From Flavobacteriales bacterium (GTDB taxonomy: Bacteria; Bacteroidota; Bacteroidia; UBA10329), in the NCBI GenBank assembly GCA_020635535.1, contig JACJZP010000001.1:248001-312000 (forward strand): DNA of 64,000 bases, read 5' to 3'. The position numbers and the translations under genes were made by a program. The stretch's first letter is position 1; each line of letters starts with the position of its first letter. A model generated the notes under the pieces. That model worked only from the letters and a program-made list of their open reading frames with translations, ran no database searches and was not told where the DNA came from. Shown piece by piece: positions 50,696 through 58,395 of this stretch.

Positions 50696-52156
50696 TTATC
50701 CTACACTTCCTTCTAAACTCACCGACAGCAGTTTCTGCGCCTCCACGGCAAACTCCATCGGTAACTTGTTCAACACTTCTTTACAATATCCATTCACGAT
50801 GAGGCCGATGGCCTGCTCGGTGTCCAAACCACGCTGATTGCAGTAAAAGATCTGGTCTTCGCCCACCTTGCTTGTAGTGGCTTCGTGCTCTACTTTCGCG
50901 GTCTTGTTTCCACATTCGATGTACGGGAACGTGTGCGCACCACACGTATCGCTCAGCAGCAGCGAGTCGCATTGCGAGAAGTTGCGCGCATTGGTCGCAT
51001 TCTTCCCAATTCGCACCAAACCGCGGTACGAGTTGTTGCTCTTGCCAGCCGAAATTCCCTTGCTGATGACGGTGCTCTTGGTGTTCTTGCCTAAGTGCAG
51101 CATCTTGGTTCCAGTATCGGCCTGTTGGTAATTGTTCGTCACCGCCACCGAGTAGAATTCCCCTATGGTGTTGTCGCCTTTCAGGATGCAGGAAGGATAC
51201 TTCCATGTGATGGCACTTCCCGTTTCCACCTGTGTCCATGAGATCTTTGCGTAATCACCCGCGCAGATACCACGCTTCGTCACGAAGTTGTAGATACCGC
51301 CTTTGCCGTTCTTATCGCCTGGGAACCAGTTCTGAACGGTCGAGTATTTGATCTCCGAACCTTTCAATGCTACCAATTCCACAACAGCTGCGTGAAGCTG
51401 ATTTTCATCGCGCTGTGGCGCGGTACAGCCTTCCAAATAACTCACGTAACTGTCCTCATCTGCAATGACAAGCGTTCGTTCGAACTGCCCTGTGTTCATC
51501 GCATTGATGCGGAAATACGTGGAAAGCTCCATTGGGCAACGCACGCCTTTCGGGATGTAGCAGAACGAACCGTCTGAGAACACGGCCGAGTTGAGCGTTG
51601 CGTAGTAGTTGTCGGTGTACGGCACCACGCTTCCGAGGTACTTTTTCACCAGTTCGGGATGGTTCTGAACCGCCTCGCTGAACGAGCAGAAAATGATGCC
51701 TTTTTCGCGCAGCGTTTCCTGAAAAGTAGTCTTTACCGACACGCTATCAAACACAGCATCGACCGCCACATTCGAACCCGCCACGTTCAGCAATCGTTTC
51801 TGCTCTTCGAGCGAAATTCCCAGCTTTTCGAAGGTCGCGAGCAGTTCCTCGTCCACTTCATCCAAACTGCCTATTTCTGGCTTTTTCTTCGGAGCCGAAT
51901 AATAGATGATGTCCTGAAAATCGATCTTTGGATACTTGACATGCGCCCAAGTTGGCTCTTCCATGGTCAACCAATAACGGAACGCTTTCAAGCGCCATTC
52001 AGTCAGCCACTCGGGCTCATTCTTCTTGGCGGAAATAGCACGTACGATATCCTCGTTGAGCCCTTTTGGAAGTTGATCGGCCTCAATATCGATGCTCCAA
52101 CCGTACTCGTATTCCTTTTCGGTGAATTCCTTTAGTAATGCATTCTCCTCTGCCAT
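50696..52156 (-). CDS. sufB: Fe-S assembly scaffold protein SufB
   Basis: The 486-residue protein is the main scaffold on which the cluster is built. Conserved features include YSAPKKKPEIGSLDEVDEEL, SYLEGCTAPQRDENQLHAAVVEL and, near the C-terminus, SDTCGAHTFPYIECGN and VEHEATTSKVGEDQIFYCNQRGLD. The C-terminal cysteine and histidine residues used by SufB are there. Confidence 0.97.
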   Translation of the reverse strand: MAEENALLKEFTEKEYEYGWSIDIEADQLPKGLNEDIVRAISAKKNEPEWLTEWRLKAFRYWLTMEEPTWAHVKYPKIDFQDIIYYSAPKKKPEIGSLDEVDEELLATFEKLGISLEEQKRLLNVAGSNVAVDAVFDSVSVKTTFQETLREKGIIFCSFSEAVQNHPELVKKYLGSVVPYTDNYYATLNSAVFSDGSFCYIPKGVRCPMELSTYFRINAMNTGQFERTLVIADEDSYVSYLEGCTAPQRDENQLHAAVVELVALKGSEIKYSTVQNWFPGDKNGKGGIYNFVTKRGICAGDYAKISWTQVETGSAITWKYPSCILKGDNTIGEFYSVAVTNNYQQADTGTKMLHLGKNTKSTVISKGISAGKSNNSYRGLVRIGKNATNARNFSQCDSLLLSDTCGAHTFPYIECGNKTAKVEHEATTSKVGEDQIFYCNQRGLDTEQAIGLIVNGYCKEVLNKLPMEFAVEAQKLLSVSLEGSVG

Positions 52157-52249
52157 GTTCGAGTGATTAGCGAATAGCGACCAGCGAATAGTTATTTCTC
52201 GCCTTGAGCATTCTTGTTCGTTTCTACTTTATCAACTCTGTCAACTTTA
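52157..52249. other. Intergenic region between sufA and sufB
   Basis: It holds a second copy of AGCGAATAGCGACCAG (near 52169; the first is near 35853) and an AT-rich tract. No gene or terminator is evident, so sufA and sufB are probably co-transcribed. Confidence 0.5.
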
Positions 52250-52579
52250 TCAAACTGCAAAACTCTCTCCGCAGCCGCATGTTCTATTCGCGTTCGGATT
52301 ATTGAAAACGAATCCTTTTCCATTCAGACCGCCCGAATAATCCAACTCAGTTCCGATCAAATAGAGAAAGCTCTTTTTGTCCACCACGACCTTCATTCCG
52401 TTGTCTTCAAAAACCTTGTCGTCTTCCTTTATCTCAGTATCGAAACTCAAATCGTACGACAGGCCCGAACAACCGCCACCCTTTACTCCAACTCGGATAA
52501 AAGCCTCGGTCGGGTTCTTTCCTTCCTCTTCCATCAGGCTTTGCGCCTTCTTGACTGCGTTTTCAGAAACTTTGATCAT
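52250..52579 (-). CDS. sufA: A-type Fe-S carrier protein (SufA/IscA/HesB family)
   Basis: The 109-residue protein has the three conserved cysteines of A-type carriers: Cys37 (GGGCSGLSY), Cys101 and Cys103 (TCGCGESF). It receives clusters from SufBCD and hands them to apo-proteins. It is the first gene of the suf operon, downstream of a promoter flanked by two palindromes. Confidence 0.95.
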   Translation of the reverse strand: MIKVSENAVKKAQSLMEEEGKNPTEAFIRVGVKGGGCSGLSYDLSFDTEIKEDDKVFEDNGMKVVVDKKSFLYLIGTELDYSGGLNGKGFVFNNPNANRTCGCGESFAV

Positions 52580-52602
52580 AGTATTCCAGTTAACACTCGG
52601 TG

Positions 52603-52619
52603 TTTAGAATGGTTCTAAA
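52603..52619. promoter_or_regulatory. Suf operator 1, TTTAGAA-N3-TTCTAAA palindrome
   Basis: TTTAGAA, TGG, TTCTAAA is a perfect 7-base inverted repeat. It lies just upstream of the sufA ATG and downstream of the predicted transcript start, where a bound repressor would block transcription. The form resembles Fur/PerR-family boxes. Confidence 0.7.
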
Positions 52620-52638
52620 TAAACCGTGAATTTCGCGG

Positions 52639-52669
52639 CAAAAATACCGTGAATGAGGTACTCAACCAA
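52639..52669 (-). promoter_or_regulatory. Promoter of the suf operon
   Basis: On the minus strand TTG (52667-52669) is followed after 20 bases by TATTTTTG (52639-52646), an exact -7 box with slightly long spacing. It is placed between the two palindromes. Confidence 0.65.
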
Positions 52670-52682
52670 GCTTTTGGTCGAT

Positions 52683-52705
52683 TTATTTGGAATTGTTCTA
52701 AATAA
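52683..52705. promoter_or_regulatory. Suf operator 2, TTATTTGGAA-N3-TTCTAAATAA palindrome
   Basis: The 10-base arms (52683-52692 and 52696-52705) are inverse except at one position and share the TTCTAAATAA half with operator 1. It lies upstream of the -33 box and ends just beside the next gene's stop codon. Confidence 0.7.
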
Positions 52706-52706
52706 G

Positions 52707-53456
52707 CTACGGCTCCCGCACAATCCTGAATCCACCGTTGCCACGGTTGTGGTGCCAGTGGTCGATGTTTCGATACCAGCGCAAACAGTAATCTGGTCCG
52801 CTCATCCAAGAAGCACCTCGTGAGACACGGTACTTGGCTTCTTCCAAGTTCACGGGGTTGTCTTTCGGGCTGTGCTGATAGAACTTCTTGTCGTACCAAT
52901 CCTGACAGAGTTCCCAAGCATTGCCGTTCATATCGTAAAGTCCGAGTTCGTTCGGTTTCAGCAGGCCGACTTCATGTTGCTGGTCGTTTCCGTTGGCTTT
53001 GAGCCACGCGACCTCTTCAATGTTATTGCTACCACTGTAGAGATAGCCTTTGGACTGTTTTCCGCCCTGCGCTGCATATTCCCATTCGGCTTCGGTTGGT
53101 AGTCGGAAAGTCTTTCCTGTGAGTTCATTCAGCTTCGTGATGAATTCCATTAACTGTTCCCAACTCATATCGTTGAGCGGGCATTTCATGCACGGAAACT
53201 CGCTCGGATTGTAGCCCATTACGGCAATCCATTGTTCCTGTGTCAATTCAAACTTTCCGATGTAGAAATCGTTGAGACTGACCTCATGTGCTGGTCGGGC
53301 GTCTTTCTTTCCTTCATCACTTCCCATGATGAATGTGCCACCTTCTACGAAGACCATTTCGAGTTGAACGGTATCGTTGAGTTGGACGATTTCAGTTTGC
53401 GCGGATGCAGGAAAAAAGAAAAAGGAGAAAAGGAAAAACGTGATTACTGTTCTCAT
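52707..53456 (-). CDS. Exported formylglycine-generating-enzyme (SUMF1)-like protein, probably not a sulfatase activator
   Basis: The 249-residue protein has a signal peptide (MRTVITFFLFSFFFFPASAQ) and the SUMF1 fold pattern: FVEGGTFIMGSDEG, LTQEQWIAVMGYNPSEF, RLPTEAEWEYAAQGG, LGLYDMNGNAWELCQDWY, RVSRGASWMSGPDYCLRWYRN and GGFRIVRE. True FGEs have two active cysteines, CxxxxC, in the GGS(Y/W) region; here the first is Ser and only the second remains. A structural or other role is more likely. Its ATG overlaps the stop of the GH88/105 gene. Confidence 0.82.
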   Translation of the reverse strand: MRTVITFFLFSFFFFPASAQTEIVQLNDTVQLEMVFVEGGTFIMGSDEGKKDARPAHEVSLNDFYIGKFELTQEQWIAVMGYNPSEFPCMKCPLNDMSWEQLMEFITKLNELTGKTFRLPTEAEWEYAAQGGKQSKGYLYSGSNNIEEVAWLKANGNDQQHEVGLLKPNELGLYDMNGNAWELCQDWYDKKFYQHSPKDNPVNLEEAKYRVSRGASWMSGPDYCLRWYRNIDHWHHNRGNGGFRIVREP

Positions 53457-54595
53457 CTCCGACCGTTTTCAATTTCGTAGCGCATACCGAACTGAATGAA
53501 CATGGCCAATCCGAACGAGCGGCCTTTCTGGACGCCTCGTTTCAGGTAATAATCCTTGTCACCAATGCACGTTCCAGTGCAAACGTTGGTGCAAATAAGA
53601 CCATCACCTCGTGGTTCGAGCGAATATTTGCGTAATCCATTGTAAGCCAATTCAGTGCTTCTCACAAACCGTCTGTCATCCACAATGCCGAGTTTGAGTG
53701 CCGTTATCATTCCGTAAGCAAACATGGCGGTACAAGAACTCTCAATCCAATTTTCCGGGTCGTCTTTTCTGACGGGAAGCTGATACCAATGCCCCGTTTT
53801 CTCATCCTGCAATTCAGGTAGATGTTCGAGCATTTCCATCAAGTAACCTGCCATTTCTTCCCACATGGGATTTTCGCGCGGAATAACTTCCAATGCATCT
53901 GAAAGCGTAACGTAAATCCAACCGTTTCCGCGGCCCCAGAACTCTCCGCTCACTCGCGTTGAGTCATTTGGCCAACCCATTTGTCCGCAGAAATACGGTA
54001 GGCCGTCCTTTTCGTTGGCATCCCAACCGTGGTACCACATGCCCCATTTTTTGTCGAGCAGTTTTTCGCGGTGAAGCCGCAACTGCAGCGCAAACTCCTT
54101 CAGGTATTTCTCATCGCCTGTGGCGCGATACATTTCCAACATGAACTGTCCAATCATGAAAACGGTATCATCCCACAACTCAAGCGTAGTTGGTAAATGC
54201 GAAACGGCTCCTTCGGGCGTTCTGCGAACCTGCAAATACTGTTCGTAAATCTTATCGCATTTGGCTTTGTAGAATTCATCGCCCGTTTTCTCGTACAGAA
54301 ATGCCATTCCGAGACCAGAAGCAACACCGTTGGGCGTTTTGCCGTTGGCGCGTGCTTTGGTTCTGTTCATAGCGGTTTCGATATAATCAAAGTATTGCTG
54401 CTTCTGCAACGAATCGACCTGGTCATACCGTTTGACCATCGTGTTCAGAAAAGCCGCATGCTGCCACGACCACACGTATTTGGAAGCTGGCAGATACGAT
54501 TGCATGGAGAAGGTTTCCACGCTGTCGGCCCAAGTTTGGGCAGTTGAGTAAAATGGGAAATAGAAAATTAGAAATGTGAAAAGGAGACGCTTCAT
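53453..54595 (-). CDS. Secreted unsaturated glycosyl hydrolase (GH88/105 family)
   Basis: The ATG at 54595 gives 380 residues with a signal peptide (MKRLLFTFLIFYFPFYSTAQ). The alpha/alpha-barrel has ELWDDTVFMIGQFML (catalytic Asp near 142/143), GEFWGRGNGWIYVTL and WIESSCTAMFAYGMI. Such enzymes remove unsaturated uronic acids from rhamnogalacturonan or other polysaccharides after lyase action. It is unusual here that no other polysaccharide-utilisation genes lie nearby. The following SUMF1-like gene overlaps it. Confidence 0.85.
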   Translation of the reverse strand: MKRLLFTFLIFYFPFYSTAQTWADSVETFSMQSYLPASKYVWSWQHAAFLNTMVKRYDQVDSLQKQQYFDYIETAMNRTKARANGKTPNGVASGLGMAFLYEKTGDEFYKAKCDKIYEQYLQVRRTPEGAVSHLPTTLELWDDTVFMIGQFMLEMYRATGDEKYLKEFALQLRLHREKLLDKKWGMWYHGWDANEKDGLPYFCGQMGWPNDSTRVSGEFWGRGNGWIYVTLSDALEVIPRENPMWEEMAGYLMEMLEHLPELQDEKTGHWYQLPVRKDDPENWIESSCTAMFAYGMITALKLGIVDDRRFVRSTELAYNGLRKYSLEPRGDGLICTNVCTGTCIGDKDYYLKRGVQKGRSFGLAMFIQFGMRYEIENGRR

Positions 54596-54603
54596 ACCTT
54601 CTA

Positions 54604-54927
54604 TCACGGATAAAAATCACTTCTTCTGTCAGGATGTCTGCTCGTATGGATGACAATCAAAACCCTCACTTCGTCCTTCGAAACACGGTAAATGATGTTG
54701 TAATCCCAAATCGTTACCGAACGGTAATCACCTTCGAGTTTGTCTAAATAACGCTCCTTGGAATAGCCTGAAAACTCACCAAGAGACCGACACTTCTCAA
54801 TAATTGCTTGACGCACTTTATGTGCCACGGCTTTCGATTCGCGTTGCTTGATGTAAGAGTAAATCTCCCTGATGGATTTCTGTGCACTGCGGGAAATGAC
54901 AACCGACCTGCGGTTCTTCAATCCCAT
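54604..54927 (-). CDS. ParE/RelE-superfamily toxin (TA pair 3)
   Basis: The 107-residue protein has ISRSAQKSIREIYSYIKQRESKAVAHKVRQAI, then YRSVTIWDYNIIYRVSKDEVRVLIVIHTSRHP, the strand pattern and terminal His/Arg of ParE-like toxins. It overlaps the antitoxin by ten bases. It is only distantly similar to the other two toxins in the window. Confidence 0.85.
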   Translation of the reverse strand: MGLKNRRSVVISRSAQKSIREIYSYIKQRESKAVAHKVRQAIIEKCRSLGEFSGYSKERYLDKLEGDYRSVTIWDYNIIYRVSKDEVRVLIVIHTSRHPDRRSDFYP

Positions 54928-55154
54928 TGCTTGCTGTTGTTCTCAAAATCGTCCAATGAATCGAAGTCTCCATTGTCGATTTCGCGTTCGGCAACTTTAA
55001 TGCTTTCTACAAACTCCTCTACGGTTAGTGGTTCACGAGTTTGCTTGTACGCAACTTTCCGTTGGATGTGAATCAGCTTCAGATTCTCCAGGTCTTCCAG
55101 TAAACGGAGAACTTGATCATTCTTAACTTCTATGGTAAGTTTTTGCGATGCCAT
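54918..55154 (-). CDS. Antitoxin of TA pair 3
   Basis: The 78-residue protein has an N-terminal KLTIEVKNDQVLRLLEDLENLKLI segment and an acidic tail (DNGDFDSLDDFENNSKQWD). It is encoded before and overlaps the toxin gene. A weak -7 box (TAACTTTA, 55162-55169) sits close to its ATG. Confidence 0.75.
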   Translation of the reverse strand: MASQKLTIEVKNDQVLRLLEDLENLKLIHIQRKVAYKQTREPLTVEEFVESIKVAEREIDNGDFDSLDDFENNSKQWD

Positions 55155-55174
55155 TGCCGAATAAAGTTACAAGA

Positions 55175-56047
55175 TCAAAGCACGTTCAGCACTTGCTCCT
55201 TGATCTTTTCGAGCTCGTCTTTCATCTGCACCACAATGCGCTGTATTTCGGCATGGTTTGCCTTGGAACCGAGCGTATTGATCTCACGGCCCATTTCCTG
55301 CGCAATGAACCCAAGTTTGCGGCCCGCGGCTTCATCGGAATTCATGGTTTCTTCGAAGTATTTGAGGTGTGAAGTGAGACGGACTTTCTCCTCCGTGACA
55401 TCGAATTTCTCGATGTAATACATCAGTTCCGACTCCAAGCGACTTTCATCCAACGTCACTTTCTCCTTCAGTTCCTCAAAGCGATCCATCATACGCTGAC
55501 GGACGGTTTCGATACGTTCACCTTCGAACTGCTCCACCTGTGTCATCAACGTTCGGATTTTATTGAGGCGGTCGGTGAGATCCAATCTCAATTCCTGCCC
55601 TTCAGTAGAACGGAATTCCTGAAAGCGTTTCACGGCTTCCATCAATACGCTGATGGCAAGATCGATCTCTTCCTGCTCCTTTTCCTTTCTTTCCGATTGA
55701 AGCACTTCTGGCAACTTAAGCACGTTCGCCAAGAGCGAACTTTGATCCAGCCCTTGCTTATCGGCCGCGGCTTTCAGCATTTTTGAGTAATGATCGAACA
55801 ACTCCTGATTGACAGAAAGCATCTTGTCCTCGCTGACGCCTTCAACATAAACCGCAATATCAACCTTGCCGCGGACCAACTCCGATGCGAGGTTTTTACG
55901 CAGTTCCATTTCCTGATCGCGAAGCGCGGAATTGAGCCTCAAATTGAGGTCGAGTTGTTTGCTATTTACCGAGCGAACCTCGGCCGTGTACGTAGTATGC
56001 TTATAATTGCCCTGCGCCTTGCCAAAGCCTGTCATCGATAGGATCAT
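55175..56047 (-). CDS. yicC: YicC-family endoribonuclease-like protein
   Basis: The 290-residue protein starts MILSMTGFGKAQG, the signature of the YicC family, and has the conserved SVNSKQLDLNLRL and a C-terminal region (GFIAQEMGREINTLGSKANHAEIQRIVVQMKDELEKIKEQV). E. coli YicC is a small-RNA decay factor with nuclease activity; the same role is possible here. Confidence 0.93.
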   Translation of the reverse strand: MILSMTGFGKAQGNYKHTTYTAEVRSVNSKQLDLNLRLNSALRDQEMELRKNLASELVRGKVDIAVYVEGVSEDKMLSVNQELFDHYSKMLKAAADKQGLDQSSLLANVLKLPEVLQSERKEKEQEEIDLAISVLMEAVKRFQEFRSTEGQELRLDLTDRLNKIRTLMTQVEQFEGERIETVRQRMMDRFEELKEKVTLDESRLESELMYYIEKFDVTEEKVRLTSHLKYFEETMNSDEAAGRKLGFIAQEMGREINTLGSKANHAEIQRIVVQMKDELEKIKEQVLNVL

Positions 56048-56051
56048 GGTG

Positions 56052-56137
56052 CGAAGTTAGTTATTGGTTACTGAGTTATTGGTTATTCGTTACCCAGCTC
56101 AATCCCAAATAACTGAATAACCAATAACGAATAACTG
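56052..56137. repeat. AT-rich GTTATTGGTTATTC inverted repeat
   Basis: GTTATTGGTTATTCGTTA (about 56083-56100) is followed by GAATAACCAATAAC in the right half, an inverted pair of 14 bases or more with further partial copies. It fills the gap between divergent yicC and rnhA, and may contain their promoters. Confidence 0.65.
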
Positions 56138-56138
56138 T

Positions 56139-56624
56139 TTGGAAAACGCTCCGATAGTGATCTACACCGATGGTTCGGCCTTGGGAAACCCCGGGCCAGG
56201 CGGCTACGGAATTGTGCTCTCATTTAAAGGGCAGTACAAAGAGGTTTCTCAGGGTTACCGACTGACCACCAACAACCGAATGGAACTGCTGGCCATTATT
56301 GTGGCGCTGGAAATGCTGAAGGTTTCCGACCGCGAGGTAATCATCTATTCCGATAGTAAATACGTGATCGATAGCGTGACCAAAGGCTGGGTTTTCGGTT
56401 GGGTGAAAAAGGGTTTCAAAGGCAAGAAGAACGCAGACCTGTGGAAGCGATTCCTACAGATTTATCCAAAGAACAAGGTCAAATTTCAATGGGTGAAAGG
56501 CCACGCGAATATTCCTGGAAATGAGCGGTGCGATAAGTTGGCGGTAGCTGCTTCTAACGACAAAAAGAATCACTTGGTGGATGAAGGCTACGAAGCTGAG
56601 AACACGGAAAGTGGGCTTTTCTGA
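56139..56624 (+). CDS. rnhA: Ribonuclease HI
   Basis: The 161-residue enzyme degrades RNA in RNA-DNA hybrids. Active residues are Asp11 (YTDGS), Glu49 (NNRMEL), Asp72 (YSDSKYV) and Asp132 (NERCDKLA), and the basic handle (GWVKKGFKGKKNADLW) is present. The reading frame starts at TTG 56139; there is no ATG before the catalytic strand, and the frame's upstream part is repeat DNA. So TTG is the likely start, with GTG 56157 less likely because it would cut into the first strand. Confidence 0.93.
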   Translation: MENAPIVIYTDGSALGNPGPGGYGIVLSFKGQYKEVSQGYRLTTNNRMELLAIIVALEMLKVSDREVIIYSDSKYVIDSVTKGWVFGWVKKGFKGKKNADLWKRFLQIYPKNKVKFQWVKGHANIPGNERCDKLAVAASNDKKNHLVDEGYEAENTESGLF

Positions 56625-56629
56625 GTCTG

Positions 56630-58297
56630 TTAGCTCAGGCCTGTGATCACACCATTTTTGTCGATGTCCATTCCTTCGGATGCAGGAACTTCGGGCAGAC
56701 CGGGCATGCGCATCATTTTGCCAATGATGGGAATTAGAAATCCCGCGCCAGCAGCAATTTCAAACTCGCGGACATTCAGTTTAAAACCAGTTGGCGCACC
56801 TAATTCATTTGGGTTTTCAGAGAATGATTTCTGCGTTTTGGCCATACAAATGGGCAGGTTGGAAAGCCCAATCTGCTCAATGGATTTCAGGTCGCGAAGT
56901 GCCTTAGCAGAATATTGAATCTCACCGGCTCCATAGATCTCTGACGCAATGGTTCGAATCTTCTCTTTTACTGAAGAATTCCAATCGTAGAGAGGCTTGA
57001 ATTCGGATGGTTCTTCAACGGCTTTGACAACCGCTTGCGCCAAATCGGTGCAACCGTTTCCTCCATTTGCCCAACCATCGGAAACAACGGCTTCGATGCC
57101 GCCTAGCTCTTGACAGGCCTGCTTCAGCCAACTGATTTCTTCTTCACTATCATTCACAAACTGATTGATGGCCACCACGGGTTTGAACCCGAACTTCTGC
57201 ATGTTCTGAATGTGTCTTTCGAGGTTGGCAAAGCCATTCTTCACTGCTTCTAAATTGGGTTTAGAGATTTCCGAAAGTGAGGCTCCACCTTGGTACCGAA
57301 GTGCGCGAAGCGTTGCAACCAACACCACCGCATCTGGCTTCAGGTTTCCGTAACCACATTTGATATCGAGGAATTTCTCCGCGCCAAGATCAGCACCGAA
57401 ACCTGCTTCGGTCACTACATAATCGGCCAGCGAAAGCCCCATTTTGGTTCCAATGATAGAATTGGTTCCCTGGGCGATATTGCCAAACGGGCCACCATGA
57501 ATGATGGCCGGGTTTCCTTCCAGCGTTTGAACGAGATTTGGTTTGAGGGCATCTTTGAGAAGAATTGCCATGGCGCCTTCGGCTTTAAGATCGCGGGCGT
57601 AGACCGGCTTCTTGTCGTAAGTAAACCCAACGAAGATGTTGCCGAGCCTGCGTTTCAGGTCCTCCAGATCGGTGCAAAGACACAGAATGGCCATGACCTC
57701 CGAAGCAGCCGTGATGTTGAAACCTGTTTCGCGCGGCACGCCATCTGAAGTTCCGCCCAAGCCTTCCACAATGTAGCGCAGCGAACGGTCGTTCATATCA
57801 ATCACACGCTTCCAAACCACCGTTCTTGGGTCGATTCCGAGATTGCGGGTTTTGCTCTGAATATTGTTGTCGATGAGCGCGGAAAGCAGATTATTCGCTT
57901 TCTCAATGGCAGCAAAATCGCCCGTAAAATGCAGGTTGATGTCTTCCATTGGAATTACCTGCGACCAACCTCCGCCTGTTGCGCCACCTTTGATTCCGAA
58001 AACAGGACCAAGCGATGGTTCGCGCAGCACCGCAATCGAATTCTTCCCAATCTTGATCAACCCTTCATTCAACCCAATGGAAACCGTTGTTTTTCCTTCG
58101 CCAGCAGGCGTTGGCGTCATGGCTGTTACCAGTATCAATTTGGCATTTGAAGCTTTATCCTCATCTATCAGATCAAGCGGCAGCTTCGCCTTGAATCTGC
58201 CGTAAGGCTCCAATTTTTCTTGGCTAATGCCAAGCTTTGAGGCAATCTCTGAAATGGGTCTGATCAGTGCTTTCTGTGCTATTTCAAGATCTGTCAT
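56630..58297 (-). CDS. fhs: Formate-tetrahydrofolate ligase
   Basis: The 555-residue enzyme makes 10-formyl-THF from formate, THF and ATP. Its nucleotide-binding loop is TPTPAGEGKTTVSIGL, with LREPSLGPVFGIKGGATGGG, DINLHFTGDFAAI and the C-terminal RMPGLP features. Length is standard. The gene ends six bases from the convergent rnhA gene and starts near the terminator of the giant adhesin. Confidence 0.96.
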   Translation of the reverse strand: MTDLEIAQKALIRPISEIASKLGISQEKLEPYGRFKAKLPLDLIDEDKASNAKLILVTAMTPTPAGEGKTTVSIGLNEGLIKIGKNSIAVLREPSLGPVFGIKGGATGGGWSQVIPMEDINLHFTGDFAAIEKANNLLSALIDNNIQSKTRNLGIDPRTVVWKRVIDMNDRSLRYIVEGLGGTSDGVPRETGFNITAASEVMAILCLCTDLEDLKRRLGNIFVGFTYDKKPVYARDLKAEGAMAILLKDALKPNLVQTLEGNPAIIHGGPFGNIAQGTNSIIGTKMGLSLADYVVTEAGFGADLGAEKFLDIKCGYGNLKPDAVVLVATLRALRYQGGASLSEISKPNLEAVKNGFANLERHIQNMQKFGFKPVVAINQFVNDSEEEISWLKQACQELGGIEAVVSDGWANGGNGCTDLAQAVVKAVEEPSEFKPLYDWNSSVKEKIRTIASEIYGAGEIQYSAKALRDLKSIEQIGLSNLPICMAKTQKSFSENPNELGAPTGFKLNVREFEIAAGAGFLIPIIGKMMRMPGLPEVPASEGMDIDKNGVITGLS

Positions 58298-58341
58298 TCG
58301 ATTCTGTGAAGCATATACGCGACAAAGAAACTATCGAAAAA

Positions 58342-58376
58342 GAAAACCCCGATGAGTAATATCATCGGGGTTTTCA
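58342..58376 (-). terminator. Intrinsic terminator after the SprB-like gene
   Basis: GAAAACCCCGATGA and TCATCGGGGTTTTC form a 14-base stem around GTAATA. It lies between fhs (starting at 58297) and the giant gene ending at 58396. Confidence 0.9.
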
Positions 58377-58395
58377 TAACCTTCTACTTAGAGAA

